In this document: piece after piece, positions 1 to 8,495 of the stretch
Numbering within the stretch: the first letter of the stretch is position 1
How the letters are laid out: the number at the start of each line of letters is the position of its first letter
NCBI GenBank assembly: GCA_017419405.1
Contig: JAFOLH010000005.1
Span: 248,001-312,000, forward strand
DNA: 64,000 nucleotides
Source of the DNA: Renibacterium sp.
GTDB lineage: Bacteria; Actinomycetota; Actinomycetes; Actinomycetales; Micrococcaceae
Direction: 5' to 3'
Position numbers and translations under genes: made by a program
Notes under the pieces: generated by a model
Database searches by the model: none
Seen by the model: the letters and a program-made list of their open reading frames with translations, nothing else
Told to the model about the DNA's origin: nothing

Positions 1-1215
1 GCCTCGCGCCAGGCTCCCGCTGCGCCGGAAGCCGGTGCCGCGAAGCAAGCTCCCTCCGCCGTCGGAGCCAAGGGCGCTACGGACCAAGGCACCGGAGTCA
101 AGGGCGGGTTCACACCCAAGGAGCTCAATAGCGGCTACAACACCGCCTCGATCGCCAACGGCGCCCAGGGGGCTGGGCAGACCATCGCGCTGGTCGAATT
201 CTCCGGCCACCGCTCGAGCCATGCCGATGTCTACGACCAGCAGTACAACTTGGCCACCTCGGCAGTGCAGGACATCAACGTCGACGGCGGCCCGCAGGGC
301 TACGACGAAGGTGAAGGCGAAGTCGATCTGGACATCCAGGTGCTGCATGCGATCGCGCCGAAAGCCACGGTTTTGGACTACCAGGCACCGAACACCGACT
401 CGGCCGACATCGATCTCTACAACCAAATCGTCACCGACAACAAAGCTTCGATCATTTCTTCGAGCTGGGGCAATCCGGAAAACCAGATCACCAAGAGCCA
501 CGCGACGTCGTTGTCGAACATCTTCAAGCAAGCCGCGGCCCAAGGCCAGACGATCTTCTCGGCCTCCGGCGATCACGGGGCTTCGGACGACTGGCCCAAC
601 AACAGCGACTCCGCATTGACCGTTGATTCGCCGTCCTCCGACCCGAACGTGACCGGCGTCGGCGGCACCCGGCTCTACATCGACTCGAGCACCGGTGCTT
701 GGTCGAGCGAAGCGGTCTGGAACGACTACGTGAAATCCGGCGACACCTGGCGCGGTGCCAGCGGGGGCGGCGTTTCCACCTTCTTCGCCCGGCCGGCCTG
801 GCAGACCGGAACCGGTGTGAACACTTCGCAGAAACGCCAGGTGCCGGACATCTCGTCAGCTGCTGCCGAATACCAGTACTCGGGGTACACCGAGGTCTAC
901 GACGGCAATGGCAAAGACACCAACAAGGCGGCGTGGACGTCGTTCACCGGTACCAGTGCAGCGGCACCGCTCAACGCGGCGTTCCTGGCCCTGGTCGCCA
1001 ACCAGGGCGGCGGCAGCGTGCAGTTCGGCAATCTGAATCCGGCGATCTACAAAGCCGCGGCGAACAACCCGTCGGCCTTCCACGACGTCACCTCGGGGAG
1101 CAACAGCATCGTCGGCAAGCCGAGCTCGTATGCGGTGACCGCCGGCTACGACAAGGCGACTGGCTGGGGAAGCCCGAACTTCCCGGCGTACGGAACCGAG
1201 ATTCTCAAAAAGTAG
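1..1215 (+). CDS. Secreted sedolisin (S53) family serine-carboxyl peptidase, 5' end outside window
   Basis: The frame is open from base 1 and ends at TAG, giving 404 visible residues of the mature catalytic domain; the signal peptide and most of the prodomain lie upstream of the window. The family uses a Ser-Glu-Asp triad to cut proteins, usually at acidic pH and outside the cell. The catalytic Glu (codon 319-321) and Asp (331-333) are four residues apart as in kumamolisin. The oxyanion Asp sits in SASGD (571-573) and the nucleophile Ser in GTSAAAP (955-957). The C-terminal segment DVTSG...GYDKATGWGSPN matches the family calcium site. All key residues are intact, so the enzyme should be active. 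A strong hairpin follows the stop. Confidence 0.93.
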   Translation, partial: ASRQAPAAPEAGAAKQAPSAVGAKGATDQGTGVKGGFTPKELNSGYNTASIANGAQGAGQTIALVEFSGHRSSHADVYDQQYNLATSAVQDINVDGGPQGYDEGEGEVDLDIQVLHAIAPKATVLDYQAPNTDSADIDLYNQIVTDNKASIISSSWGNPENQITKSHATSLSNIFKQAAAQGQTIFSASGDHGASDDWPNNSDSALTVDSPSSDPNVTGVGGTRLYIDSSTGAWSSEAVWNDYVKSGDTWRGASGGGVSTFFARPAWQTGTGVNTSQKRQVPDISSAAAEYQYSGYTEVYDGNGKDTNKAAWTSFTGTSAAAPLNAAFLALVANQGGGSVQFGNLNPAIYKAAANNPSAFHDVTSGSNSIVGKPSSYAVTAGYDKATGWGSPNFPAYGTEILKK

Positions 1216-1232
1216 CAAGCAGTACCGCCCGA

Positions 1233-1277
1233 CGGCGGTGGTCCGACGTCCGAACGGGCGCCGGACCACCGCCGTTT
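1233..1277. terminator. Hairpin terminator between convergent genes
   Basis: Perfect 13-bp inverted repeat (arms 1233-1245 and 1262-1274, CGGCGGTGGTCCG) with a 16-nt loop, followed by TTT. It lies between the S53 gene and the converging oxidoreductase and could stop transcription from both sides. Confidence 0.75.
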
Positions 1278-1300
1278 CGGTTTTCCGAACGGGATGCCGG

Positions 1301-2287
1301 TCACAGCCGTACCGCGACGCCGCGCTCCAATGACGCCTGGGCGGCGTCGGCCACTCGGGAAGCCGCTGCCGATTCGGCCAGCGGGCAGGGATTTTCCGCC
1401 TCGCCCCTGGCCAGTGCGAGGAAGTGGTCCAACTGGCTGCGGTAGGCGGCGGCAAAGCGTTCCATGAAGCTCGGATGCGGAACGCCGGTGGGGATCGCCA
1501 CCCCGGGCTCGGCCGAGTGCAGGGCGGCCTGTTCGTCCAGTCCTACGCAGACGCTGCCTTCGCTGCCCTGCAGTTCCATCCGGACGTCGTGTCCGGCTCC
1601 GTTGTACCTGGTGGCGACCACAGTGGCCAAGGTCCCGTCCGCCAGGGTCAGCAGTGCGGCCCCGGTGTCCACATCGCCGGCCTCGCCGATTCCGGGATCG
1701 CCCCGGTTCGAGCCGCGGGCATAGACCTCCACGACGTCCTGCCCGGTGAGCCAGCGGATGATGTCGAAATCGTGCACGCTGCAGTCCCGGAAGATGCCGC
1801 CCGAGCCGGCGAGGAACTCCAGCGCCGGGGGACGGGTGTCCGCGGTGACCGCCCGGATCGAATGCAGCCAGCCGAGCTTTCCGGAGCCGAGCTCGGCTTT
1901 CGCAGCGCGGTAGCCGGCGTCGAACCTGCGTTGGTGGCCGATCTGCACAATCCCCTGATTCGCTTCGGTGAAGGCGACCAACTCGAGCGCTTCGGCCGAG
2001 CTGGCGGCTACCGGTTTCTCGCAGAAAACCGGAATCCCGGCCAAAACCGCACGTTCGATGAGTTCCCGATGCGCGCTGGTCGCCGCCGCAATCACCAGGG
2101 CCTCCGGCGCGGAATCGAACAGCTGGTCCAGGTGCAGCGGGGTGCCGCCGCGCAATCGGGCGGCTGCCCGCTGCGCCGTTTCGGCTACCGCATCGGCGAG
2201 CAGCAGCTCGGTGGCGTCGGGCGAGGCGAGCAGGTTTTGTGCATGCATCAAGCCGATCCGGCCCAATCCGATGACGCCGACGCGCAT
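1301..2287 (-). CDS. Gfo/Idh/MocA family NAD(P)-dependent oxidoreductase (inositol/sugar dehydrogenase-like)
   Basis: The 328-residue protein has the family layout: an N-terminal Rossmann fold with GLGRIG near residue 8, the EKP motif in VFCEKPVAA near residue 90, and a C-terminal substrate domain. Family members oxidise sugars or cyclitols such as myo-inositol with NAD(P). The start ATG has GGAG six bases upstream. The gene is divergent from a sugar ABC transporter and shares its 180-bp control region, so the enzyme probably acts first on the imported substrate. The substrate cannot be read from the sequence; inositol or a sugar are both reasonable. Confidence 0.9.
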   Translation of the reverse strand: MRVGVIGLGRIGLMHAQNLLASPDATELLLADAVAETAQRAAARLRGGTPLHLDQLFDSAPEALVIAAATSAHRELIERAVLAGIPVFCEKPVAASSAEALELVAFTEANQGIVQIGHQRRFDAGYRAAKAELGSGKLGWLHSIRAVTADTRPPALEFLAGSGGIFRDCSVHDFDIIRWLTGQDVVEVYARGSNRGDPGIGEAGDVDTGAALLTLADGTLATVVATRYNGAGHDVRMELQGSEGSVCVGLDEQAALHSAEPGVAIPTGVPHPSFMERFAAAYRSQLDHFLALARGEAENPCPLAESAAASRVADAAQASLERGVAVRL

Positions 2288-2344
2288 GGGGTCTCCTGAA
2301 GCTGTGGGTGAATGGTAATAATGTCAGTATGTCAGGACATTCTA

Positions 2345-2374
2345 TTGACAGTTGTGACTTTTGTCACCAGGATG
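2345..2374 (+). promoter_or_regulatory. Candidate promoter of the sugar ABC operon overlapped by a 16-bp palindromic operator
   Basis: A consensus -35 TTGACA lies at 2345-2350, with a weak -10 (CAGGAT, 2369-2374). The spacer holds TGTGACTTTTGTCACC (2353-2368), an inverted repeat fitting TGTGA-N6-TCACA of Crp/GlxR-type sites. The same 16-mer with one change occurs upstream of the fructose operon (23538-23553). Its position inside the promoter would suit repression. Confidence 0.55.
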
Positions 2375-2464
2375 GTCGTCAGGAACAAGTCCGGGCCGGG
2401 GGCGGCATCCGCAGTGCAGGGTCCTTCGGTGCGGTCCCTCCGACGACGACCGAAGGAGCAAGTC

Positions 2465-3490
2465 GTGCAGGCAAAAAGAGTCACGGTCCGGGTGGGCCGC
2501 AACCGGCGGCCACGGGTGCCGGTTGCGTTGGTGCTGGCGGTCGTGGTCGGCATCTTGCTGGCTGGCTGTTCCGCAACCGGTGGCCGCCCGCAGCCCAATT
2601 CCGCCGGGAGCGCCGGTTCCGGGGTGACCACCCCGAGGATCACCGTCGCGGTGATTTCGCACTCTGCTCCAGGAGACACCTTCTGGGACATCGTCCGTCG
2701 GGGTGCCGAGGAGGCCGCAGCCAAGGACAACATCAACTTGCTCTACACCGCCCAGCCCGAAGGTGCCGGTCAGGCCCAATTGGTACAGCAGGCGATCGAC
2801 CAGAAGGTCTCCGGGATCGCGGTCACCCTGGCCAAACCGGACGCCATGAAGACCGTGCTGGCCAACGCCAAGGCGGCGAACATCCCGGTGGTCGCGATCA
2901 ATGCCGGGGCGGCCTCGGCCAAGGAACTCGGCGCCCGGGCCTTCTTCGGTGCCGATGACCGGATCGCCGGCGAAGCCGTCGGCCAGAAGCTGCTCGACGG
3001 CGGTTACGCCCGGCCGATCTGCGTGATCCACGAACAGGGCAACGTCGGCCTGGAGGAACGCTGCGCCGGGGTCAAGGCCAAGATCCCGGCGACCGAGATC
3101 CTGTATGTGCAAGGTTCGGACATGACCCAGGTTTCGTCGACCATCACGTCGAAACTCCAGGCCACGGCTGAGGCGGACGCGGTCATCGGCTTGGGTGCGC
3201 CGTATACGCTGACCGCACTGCGCGCCGTGCAGGCCACCGGTTCCAAGGCCAAAATCGCCTCCTTCGACCTCAATGCGGATCTGGCGCAACAGATCAAGGA
3301 CGGCAAGATCATTTTCACCGTCGATCAGCAGCCTTGGTTGCAGGGGTACCTGGCCGTCGAGTACTTCTGGCAGCAATTGCGTGGCGGCTTCGAAATGGGC
3401 GGCGGCCAGCCGGTGCTCACCGGACCGGCCATCGTGGACCAGGGCAATGTCGATGCGGTGCTGAAATTCGCCCAGGAGGGGATCCGATGA
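2465..3490 (+). CDS. Sugar ABC transporter substrate-binding lipoprotein (Peripla_BP_4 type)
   Basis: I place the start at GTG 2465, six bases after GAAGGAG (2452-2458); an in-frame ATG at 2312 would add 51 residues without a ribosome site. The 341-residue product has a basic N-region, a hydrophobic segment and the lipobox LLAGC with Cys35, then a two-lobed RbsB-like periplasmic binding domain starting at ITVAVISHS. As a lipoprotein it would catch a sugar or cyclitol outside the membrane and hand it to the permease. Its TGA overlaps the permease ATG (ATGA), so the two are translationally coupled. Confidence 0.9.
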   Translation: MQAKRVTVRVGRNRRPRVPVALVLAVVVGILLAGCSATGGRPQPNSAGSAGSGVTTPRITVAVISHSAPGDTFWDIVRRGAEEAAAKDNINLLYTAQPEGAGQAQLVQQAIDQKVSGIAVTLAKPDAMKTVLANAKAANIPVVAINAGAASAKELGARAFFGADDRIAGEAVGQKLLDGGYARPICVIHEQGNVGLEERCAGVKAKIPATEILYVQGSDMTQVSSTITSKLQATAEADAVIGLGAPYTLTALRAVQATGSKAKIASFDLNADLAQQIKDGKIIFTVDQQPWLQGYLAVEYFWQQLRGGFEMGGGQPVLTGPAIVDQGNVDAVLKFAQEGIR

Positions 3491-4521
3491 GCGCCCTGGC
3501 AAACGCCGCAGACGAGCGGGTGCGTCCGCGCAACGGATTGCAGCAGTTCTTGGGCCGGCCGGAGATCGGCTCCGTGGTGGGCGCCATCGTGGTGTTCCTG
3601 TTCTTCGCGGCGGTGGCCCCGGTATTCCTGCAACCGGCGTCCTTCGCCACGGTGCTGTACGGAGCCTCGACCATCGGGATCATGGCGGTCGGTGTGTCCC
3701 TGCTCATGATCGGCGGCGAATTCGACCTCTCCACCGGTGTCGCGGTGATTTCCTCCGCGCTGACCGCCTCGCTGTTCAGCTGGTTCTTCGTGTTCAACGT
3801 CTGGGTCGGCGTCGGCCTGGCTTTGCTGGTCTCCTTGGGCATCGGGATGCTCAACGGCTGGATCCTCACCAAAACCAAACTGCCCAGCTTCATCGTCACC
3901 CTGGCGACCTTCTTGATGCTCACCGGCTTGAACCTCGGGCTGACCCGGCTGGTCGGCGGTTCGGTCGCCTCGCCCGGGATCTCGGACATGGACGGCTTCG
4001 CCCTGGCTAAATCGATTTTCGCGGCGACGATTCCGATTGCCGGAGTCGAGGTGCAGATCACGGTGTTCTTCTGGATCGCACTCGTCGCCGTGGCGTCCTG
4101 GATCCTGCTGCGAACCAGGGTCGGCAACTGGATTTTCGCAGTCGGCGGCGACGCGGCGGCGGCCCGGGCGGTGGGTGTACCGGTGGCCAAGACCAAGATC
4201 GGCTTGTTCATGGGGGTCGGATTCTGCGGCTGGATCCTGGGCATGCACAACCTTTTCGCCTTCGGCGCGGTGCAATCCGGCGAGGGCGTGGGAAATGAAT
4301 TCCTCTACATCATTGCTGCCGTGATCGGCGGATGCCTCCTCACCGGCGGCTACGGCTCGGCGATCGGCGGGGCGATCGGCGCCTTCATCTTCGGCATGGC
4401 GAACAAGGGCATCGTGTATGCGCAATGGAACCCGGATTGGTTCAAGTTCTTCCTCGGCCTCATGCTGCTGCTCGCCACCTTGGTCAACCTGGTGGTCAGG
4501 CGACGCGCGGAACGGAAATAA
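3487..4521 (+). CDS. Sugar ABC transporter permease (RbsC/BPD_transp_2 family)
   Basis: The protein has 344 residues with about eight to ten hydrophobic segments and the family EAA-like region around GGDAAAARAVGVPVAKTKI. The start ATG overlaps the stop of the binding-protein gene. Conserved features of ribose/inositol-type permeases are seen, such as IGGEFDLSTG after the second membrane segment and ITKTKLPSFIVTLATF. It forms the membrane channel of the importer, probably as a homodimer. The ATPase gene follows after 12 bp. Confidence 0.92.
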   Translation: MSALANAADERVRPRNGLQQFLGRPEIGSVVGAIVVFLFFAAVAPVFLQPASFATVLYGASTIGIMAVGVSLLMIGGEFDLSTGVAVISSALTASLFSWFFVFNVWVGVGLALLVSLGIGMLNGWILTKTKLPSFIVTLATFLMLTGLNLGLTRLVGGSVASPGISDMDGFALAKSIFAATIPIAGVEVQITVFFWIALVAVASWILLRTRVGNWIFAVGGDAAAARAVGVPVAKTKIGLFMGVGFCGWILGMHNLFAFGAVQSGEGVGNEFLYIIAAVIGGCLLTGGYGSAIGGAIGAFIFGMANKGIVYAQWNPDWFKFFLGLMLLLATLVNLVVRRRAERK

Positions 4522-4533
4522 GGGAGCGACGGC

Positions 4534-5346
4534 ATGGCAGAGAAATCCACCGACCAGCTCAGCGACGCCGATGCGCACCTGATTGCGCTCGACGGCGTCG
4601 GCAAACGGTACGGGAACATCATCGCGCTGAGCGACATCACCATGGCGGTGGACAATGGCCGGGTCACCTGTGTGCTCGGCGACAACGGCGCCGGGAAGTC
4701 CAGCCTGATCAAGATCCTGGCCGGGCTGCACGGGCACGACGACGGCACCATGCGGGTGATGGGGGCCGAACGGCATTTCGGTTCGCCGCGCGAAGCGCTC
4801 GACGTGGGCATCGCGACGGTCTACCAGGACTTGGCGGTGGTGCCCTTGATGTCGGTGTGGCGGAACTTCTTCCTGGGCTCCGAGCTGACCGTTGGCCGGG
4901 GGCCGTTCCGCCGCCTCGACGTGGCCCTGATGAAACAGACCGCCCAGCGCGAGCTGGCTGCGATGGGCATCGACCTGCGCGATGTGGACCAGCCGATCGG
5001 TCAGCTTTCCGGCGGTGAGCGGCAGTGCGTCGCGATCGCCCGCGCGGTGCATTTCGGAGCCAAAGTGCTGATTCTGGACGAGCCGACGGCGGCTCTCGGC
5101 GTGAAGCAATCGGGTGTGGTGCTGCGCTACATCCTGCAAGCCCGGGACCGTGGGCTCGGCGTCGTGTTCATCACGCACAACCCGCACCACGCTTTCCCGG
5201 TGGGGGACCGCTTCTTGTTGCTCAAGCGGGGCAAATCGATCGGCTACTACGCCAAGAAGGACATCACGGTGGCTGAGCTCACCGCCCAAATGGCCGGTGG
5301 TGCCGAACTCGCGGAGCTGGCCCATGAGCTGGAGCAGATGAACTGA
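4534..5346 (+). CDS. Sugar ABC transporter ATP-binding protein, single ABC domain
   Basis: The 270-residue ATPase has Walker [10 protein letters not shown], a Q-loop YQD, the signature LSGGERQ, Walker [13 protein letters not shown] and a switch His in ITHNPHH. It energises the importer encoded just upstream. RbsA/MglA-type carbohydrate ATPases carry two fused ABC domains near 500 residues; this one has only one, as in FrcA-like systems, so it likely works as a homodimer. It is the last gene of the operon and is followed by a bulged hairpin. Confidence 0.92.
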   Translation: MAEKSTDQLSDADAHLIALDGVGKRYGNIIALSDITMAVDNGRVTCVLGDNGAGKSSLIKILAGLHGHDDGTMRVMGAERHFGSPREALDVGIATVYQDLAVVPLMSVWRNFFLGSELTVGRGPFRRLDVALMKQTAQRELAAMGIDLRDVDQPIGQLSGGERQCVAIARAVHFGAKVLILDEPTAALGVKQSGVVLRYILQARDRGLGVVFITHNPHHAFPVGDRFLLLKRGKSIGYYAKKDITVAELTAQMAGGAELAELAHELEQMN

Positions 5347-5365
5347 TTCCAGCCCCGCTTCCGCC

Positions 5366-5405
5366 CCTGGAAGCTGCGCTGGAGCACTCCTGCTCCACTT
5401 CCAGG
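5366..5405. terminator. Bulged stem-loop between convergent genes
   Basis: Outer arms CCTGGAAG/CTTCCAGG (5366-5373, 5398-5405) enclose an inner stem GGAGCA/TGCTCC (5381-5386, 5391-5396). There is no T run. It sits between the end of the ABC operon and the end of the converging reductase gene. Confidence 0.5.
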
Positions 5406-5426
5406 TGTGGAAAATGGGCCAGCGGT

Positions 5427-6938
5427 TCAGCGCTGAAGCCGCGGCAGCAGCCCGGCCAGCATCGAGGACCTGCGCGAGCGGACCGGCAGGGCACCCGAGA
5501 CCACGTCTTCGATCAAGGCGCCGATGGTTTCCTGGACACAGGTCTTGTTGGCGCCGATGCCGCCGGAAGGCCCGCGTTTGATCCAGCCCACGGCATAGTT
5601 GCCCGGCATGCCGGTGATCCGGCCGCCGGCGTTCGGAATGGTGCCGGAAGACGCGTCGAAAGGCAGGCCGGGGACCGGAACCCCGTGGTAGCCGATGGCC
5701 CGGATGGCCTGCCCGGCGCGGACCTCCCGAGTGCCCGAAGCTTCGCTGACCACGACCCCTTCGACCCGTTCCCGGCCGAGGATCTGCCGGGACTCCGAGT
5801 GGAATTTGAGCACGATCCGGCGTTTGCCAATGGCCGGTGCGGCGGCGAAGTCGATCCGTTCCTGCCGGACGCCGCGCAGCAAAGCCGCCTTGCCTCCGGT
5901 CGCCGCGGCAATCTCCTCCGCGACTCGAGGGTCCGTGACGTCCACGACCAGGTCGATGTCCTCGTGCTCGGTGAGCGCGATCAACTCGGTCGACGTGTAG
6001 GCGGCTTCGGCCGGTCCGCGACGGCCCAGAATCAGCACTTCACGGACTGTGCTCGAACGCAGCCCGGTCAGGGCAGACCTCGAAATCGAGGTGCTTTCCA
6101 GCCGGCCCGGATCAGTGCTCAGCACGCGGGCAACATCCAACGCGACATTGCCGTTGCCGACCATGACGATGCGCTCACCGGACAAGTCGATGGCTGTCGC
6201 CGATGCCTCGGGATGGCCGTTGTACCAGGCGACGACGTCGGTCGCCGCGATGCTCCCCGGCAGGCCCTCGCCGGGGACGCCCAGCTCCTTGGCCGAGGAG
6301 GCGCCGACCGCGTAGATCACCGCATCGTGCTGCGCGGCCAGTTCCGCTGCGCTGAGGTCCCGGCCGATCTGGACGCCCAAGCGCATCCGGAGCCTCGGAT
6401 GGCTGTAGAAACGGGAAAAGGTCTCGCCGATCTTTTTCGTATCCGGATGGTCCGGGGCCACTCCGTAGCGGATCAACCCGCCGGCGAGCGGCAGCCGGTC
6501 GATCAAGGTGACCCGCGCACTGGTATGCAGCAGCAGATCTTCCACCGCATACATTCCCGCCGGGCCGGTGCCCACCACTGCGACGTCCAGCATCGGGAAA
6601 TCGCTCGGGATGCTCCGCTTGAAGACCGGCGGATTCCAGGTGTGGAAATTCGGTGCCGGATCGCTCGCTTCGGCGGGCGGCTTGGCCTCGAAATAGCCGG
6701 CATTGATCTCCGGATACGGCCTTTTCGGTCCGCTCAGCAAGCTCTCCACCGGGAATATCGCGTCGACCGGGCAGGCATCGACGCAGGCTCCGCAGTCGAT
6801 GCAGCTCTTCGGATCGATGTAGAGCATGTCGGTCTTGCCGAAATCCGGCTCGTCGGGAGTCGGGTGGATGCAGTTCACCGGGCAAGCCGCAATGCAGGAC
6901 GCGTCGTTGCAGCAATTCTGGGTGATCGCGAAAGCCAT
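5427..6938 (-). CDS. fprB: Ferredoxin-fused ferredoxin/adrenodoxin-type NADP+ reductase (FprB-like)
   Basis: The 503-residue protein fuses an N-terminal 4Fe-4S/7Fe ferredoxin domain (residues about 1-80, with CIAACPVNCI and CIDCGACVDACP) to a FAD/NAD(P)-binding reductase of the adrenodoxin-reductase type starting near residue 115 (VVGTGPAGMYA). This is the arrangement of mycobacterial FprB. The reductase takes electrons from NADPH and the built-in ferredoxin can pass them to an acceptor. It starts 10 bp after the stop of the diiron oxygenase gene, so it is very probably the dedicated electron supply for that enzyme. Confidence 0.88.
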   Translation of the reverse strand: MAFAITQNCCNDASCIAACPVNCIHPTPDEPDFGKTDMLYIDPKSCIDCGACVDACPVDAIFPVESLLSGPKRPYPEINAGYFEAKPPAEASDPAPNFHTWNPPVFKRSIPSDFPMLDVAVVGTGPAGMYAVEDLLLHTSARVTLIDRLPLAGGLIRYGVAPDHPDTKKIGETFSRFYSHPRLRMRLGVQIGRDLSAAELAAQHDAVIYAVGASSAKELGVPGEGLPGSIAATDVVAWYNGHPEASATAIDLSGERIVMVGNGNVALDVARVLSTDPGRLESTSISRSALTGLRSSTVREVLILGRRGPAEAAYTSTELIALTEHEDIDLVVDVTDPRVAEEIAAATGGKAALLRGVRQERIDFAAAPAIGKRRIVLKFHSESRQILGRERVEGVVVSEASGTREVRAGQAIRAIGYHGVPVPGLPFDASSGTIPNAGGRITGMPGNYAVGWIKRGPSGGIGANKTCVQETIGALIEDVVSGALPVRSRRSSMLAGLLPRLQR

Positions 6939-6948
6939 CGTCCGGGGC

Positions 6949-7854
6949 TCAGATCAGGTTCGCGCGTTTGTAGACGAAGGTCGAGGCCTTGGTCAGCAAA
7001 CCGGCCGAGCTGAGGAATTCCATCAGTCCGGAGCAGCTCGAACGCATCATCGACTTGTAATGCTCGTTGGCCTTCGCTTCCCGCACCGCGCGTTTGGTGT
7101 CCAGGCCGGCATTGGCGTAGACCTTGTGGCTGACCATGCTGGTGACGATGGCGTATGAGGCGATCGAAATCACCAGCGCGTTGATCTGCCGGCGGAGCCA
7201 GCTGGAGCCCTCCAGCCGCTCCAGGGTTTCTTCCCGGGCGAACTTCATGTGCCGCGACTCTTCGACGACGTGGATGTTGTTGATCGTCCGGACGAATGGC
7301 ACCACCCGGTCGTCGCGCATCCAGTCGCGTTGCATCACATCGAGGACTTCTTCGGCCACCAGGATCGCCGCATAGGCGGCTTCGCCGAACGCGACGGTCT
7401 TGAAAACCCGACCGAGTTCGACGACGACGCGCCGGGGGTGGTAGGCCGGAGCCTTCAGCTTTTCGGCGCCGCGGGCGAACATGATCGAATGCCGGCATTC
7501 ATCGGCGATTTCGGTGAGCGCCCATTGGAAGGCGGCATCGGTCGGGTCTTTCGCGTAGAAATCCCGGAGGATCATCTGCTGCAGGATCATTTCGAACCAG
7601 ATCCCGGTGCTCGCGACCGAGGCGGCCTCCTGCCGGGTGAGCGCGCGCTGCTGCTCCGGAGTCATCTCGTCCCAGTAGGACGTACGGTACAGGGTGCTCC
7701 ATTCCGGGCTGGTGCCGTGGAAATCGGTATCCAGCGGGGTCTCCCAATCGACTTCCTGCGCCGGATCGTAAGAGAGCGTCGCCGAGGACTCCAAGAGCTT
7801 CCGGGCGATGTCCTCGCGAACGTTTGATTCAGTTCCGGTGCTGCTGCTAGCCAT
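6949..7854 (-). CDS. AurF-type non-haem diiron oxygenase
   Basis: The 301-residue, mostly helical protein has the repeated Glu/His iron ligands of the AurF (p-aminobenzoate N-oxygenase) family: IWFEMILQQ, EIADECRHSIMF, ILVAEEVLDVM and VEESRHMKFAREE. Family members use O2 and two electrons to oxidise amines or other small substrates; the substrate here is unknown. The start ATG follows AGGAG by seven bases. It is transcribed with the ferredoxin-reductase fusion 10 bp downstream, which gives a self-contained monooxygenase plus reductase pair. A perfect palindrome lies 55 bp upstream. Confidence 0.85.
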   Translation of the reverse strand: MASSSTGTESNVREDIARKLLESSATLSYDPAQEVDWETPLDTDFHGTSPEWSTLYRTSYWDEMTPEQQRALTRQEAASVASTGIWFEMILQQMILRDFYAKDPTDAAFQWALTEIADECRHSIMFARGAEKLKAPAYHPRRVVVELGRVFKTVAFGEAAYAAILVAEEVLDVMQRDWMRDDRVVPFVRTINNIHVVEESRHMKFAREETLERLEGSSWLRRQINALVISIASYAIVTSMVSHKVYANAGLDTKRAVREAKANEHYKSMMRSSCSGLMEFLSSAGLLTKASTFVYKRANLI

Positions 7855-7908
7855 GAGGTACTCCTAACGACGTGACGTCTTCGTCCGTGTCGGTGTATTA
7901 CCGGTCAG

Positions 7909-7928
7909 TAGATGATACAGATCATCTA
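7909..7928. promoter_or_regulatory. Palindromic operator candidate upstream of the diiron oxygenase
   Basis: TAGATGAT-ACAG-ATCATCTA is a perfect 8-bp inverted repeat with a 4-bp spacer. On the minus strand it overlaps TATCAT, a possible -10 for the oxygenase gene. The size and symmetry suit a dimeric repressor such as a TetR-family protein, but no regulator gene is adjacent. Confidence 0.5.
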
Positions 7929-7985
7929 AAGTTGTTTCATCCTATAGCCGGGGTTTTCCGGGCGCAAGAGCTGGCCGGAGATGCT

Positions 7986-8495
7986 TCAGAACAGCCGGCC
8001 GGCCGCGATTTCGGGATTTTCCAATTCCAGGAGCGCCTGTTTCCGGGCCAGACCGCCGGCGTATCCGGTGAGGCTGCCGTCGCTGCCGATCACCCGGTGG
8101 CAGCCGATGAAGATCGAAATCGGGTTGTGGCCCACGGCCCGGCCCACTGCCTGGGCGAGCTGCTTATTGCCGAGTTGCTCGGCCAATTGCCCGTAATTCG
8201 TGGTGCTGCCGAAAGGCAGCTCGCGGAGCAGCGCCCAGACTTTCGTTTCCAATTCGGTGCCCTGGGTGGCCAAGGGCAGATCGAAGCTGGTCCGCCGCCC
8301 GGCCAGATACTCGTCGAGTTGGTGTTGGGCTGGGCCCAAGACCGGATCCTGGGCGGCGTCCACCCGGGATCCGAATGCCGGCTCGGCCGGCAGCGTCCAG
8401 TGGCCCTCGAAGTACAGTCCGGTCAAGGCGTCCGCTGCAGCGACCAGCGTGATCTCGCCCAGGTCGGTATCGATGACCGCGTGCCGGATGCTCAT
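7986..8495 (-). CDS. ogt: Methylated-DNA--protein-cysteine methyltransferase
   Basis: The 169-residue protein has the Ogt layout, with a weak N-terminal domain and a conserved C-terminal domain containing VWALLRELPFGSTTNYGQLA and the acceptor Cys132 in IGCHRV. It removes alkyl groups from O6-alkylguanine in a single suicidal reaction. The usual PCHRV is GCHRV here, and the usual ANG-x-NP turn reads AVGHNP. The catalytic Cys-His-Arg remain. The start ATG overlaps the stop of the DUF4436-like gene by 4 bp, so the two are coupled. Confidence 0.9.
   Translation of the reverse strand: MSIRHAVIDTDLGEITLVAAADALTGLYFEGHWTLPAEPAFGSRVDAAQDPVLGPAQHQLDEYLAGRRTSFDLPLATQGTELETKVWALLRELPFGSTTNYGQLAEQLGNKQLAQAVGRAVGHNPISIFIGCHRVIGSDGSLTGYAGGLARKQALLELENPEIAAGRLF

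Noticed and set aside
2312-2464. Upstream ATG start for the sugar-binding lipoprotein
   Set aside because: It would put 51 polar residues before the signal peptide and cover the promoter and operator; GTG 2465 has a good ribosome site.
3325-5325. 666-codon open frame antisense to the sugar ABC operon
   Set aside because: It mirrors three clearly coding genes, has no recognisable domain and is rich in His, Asp and Arg, as expected from the reverse strand of GC-rich codons.
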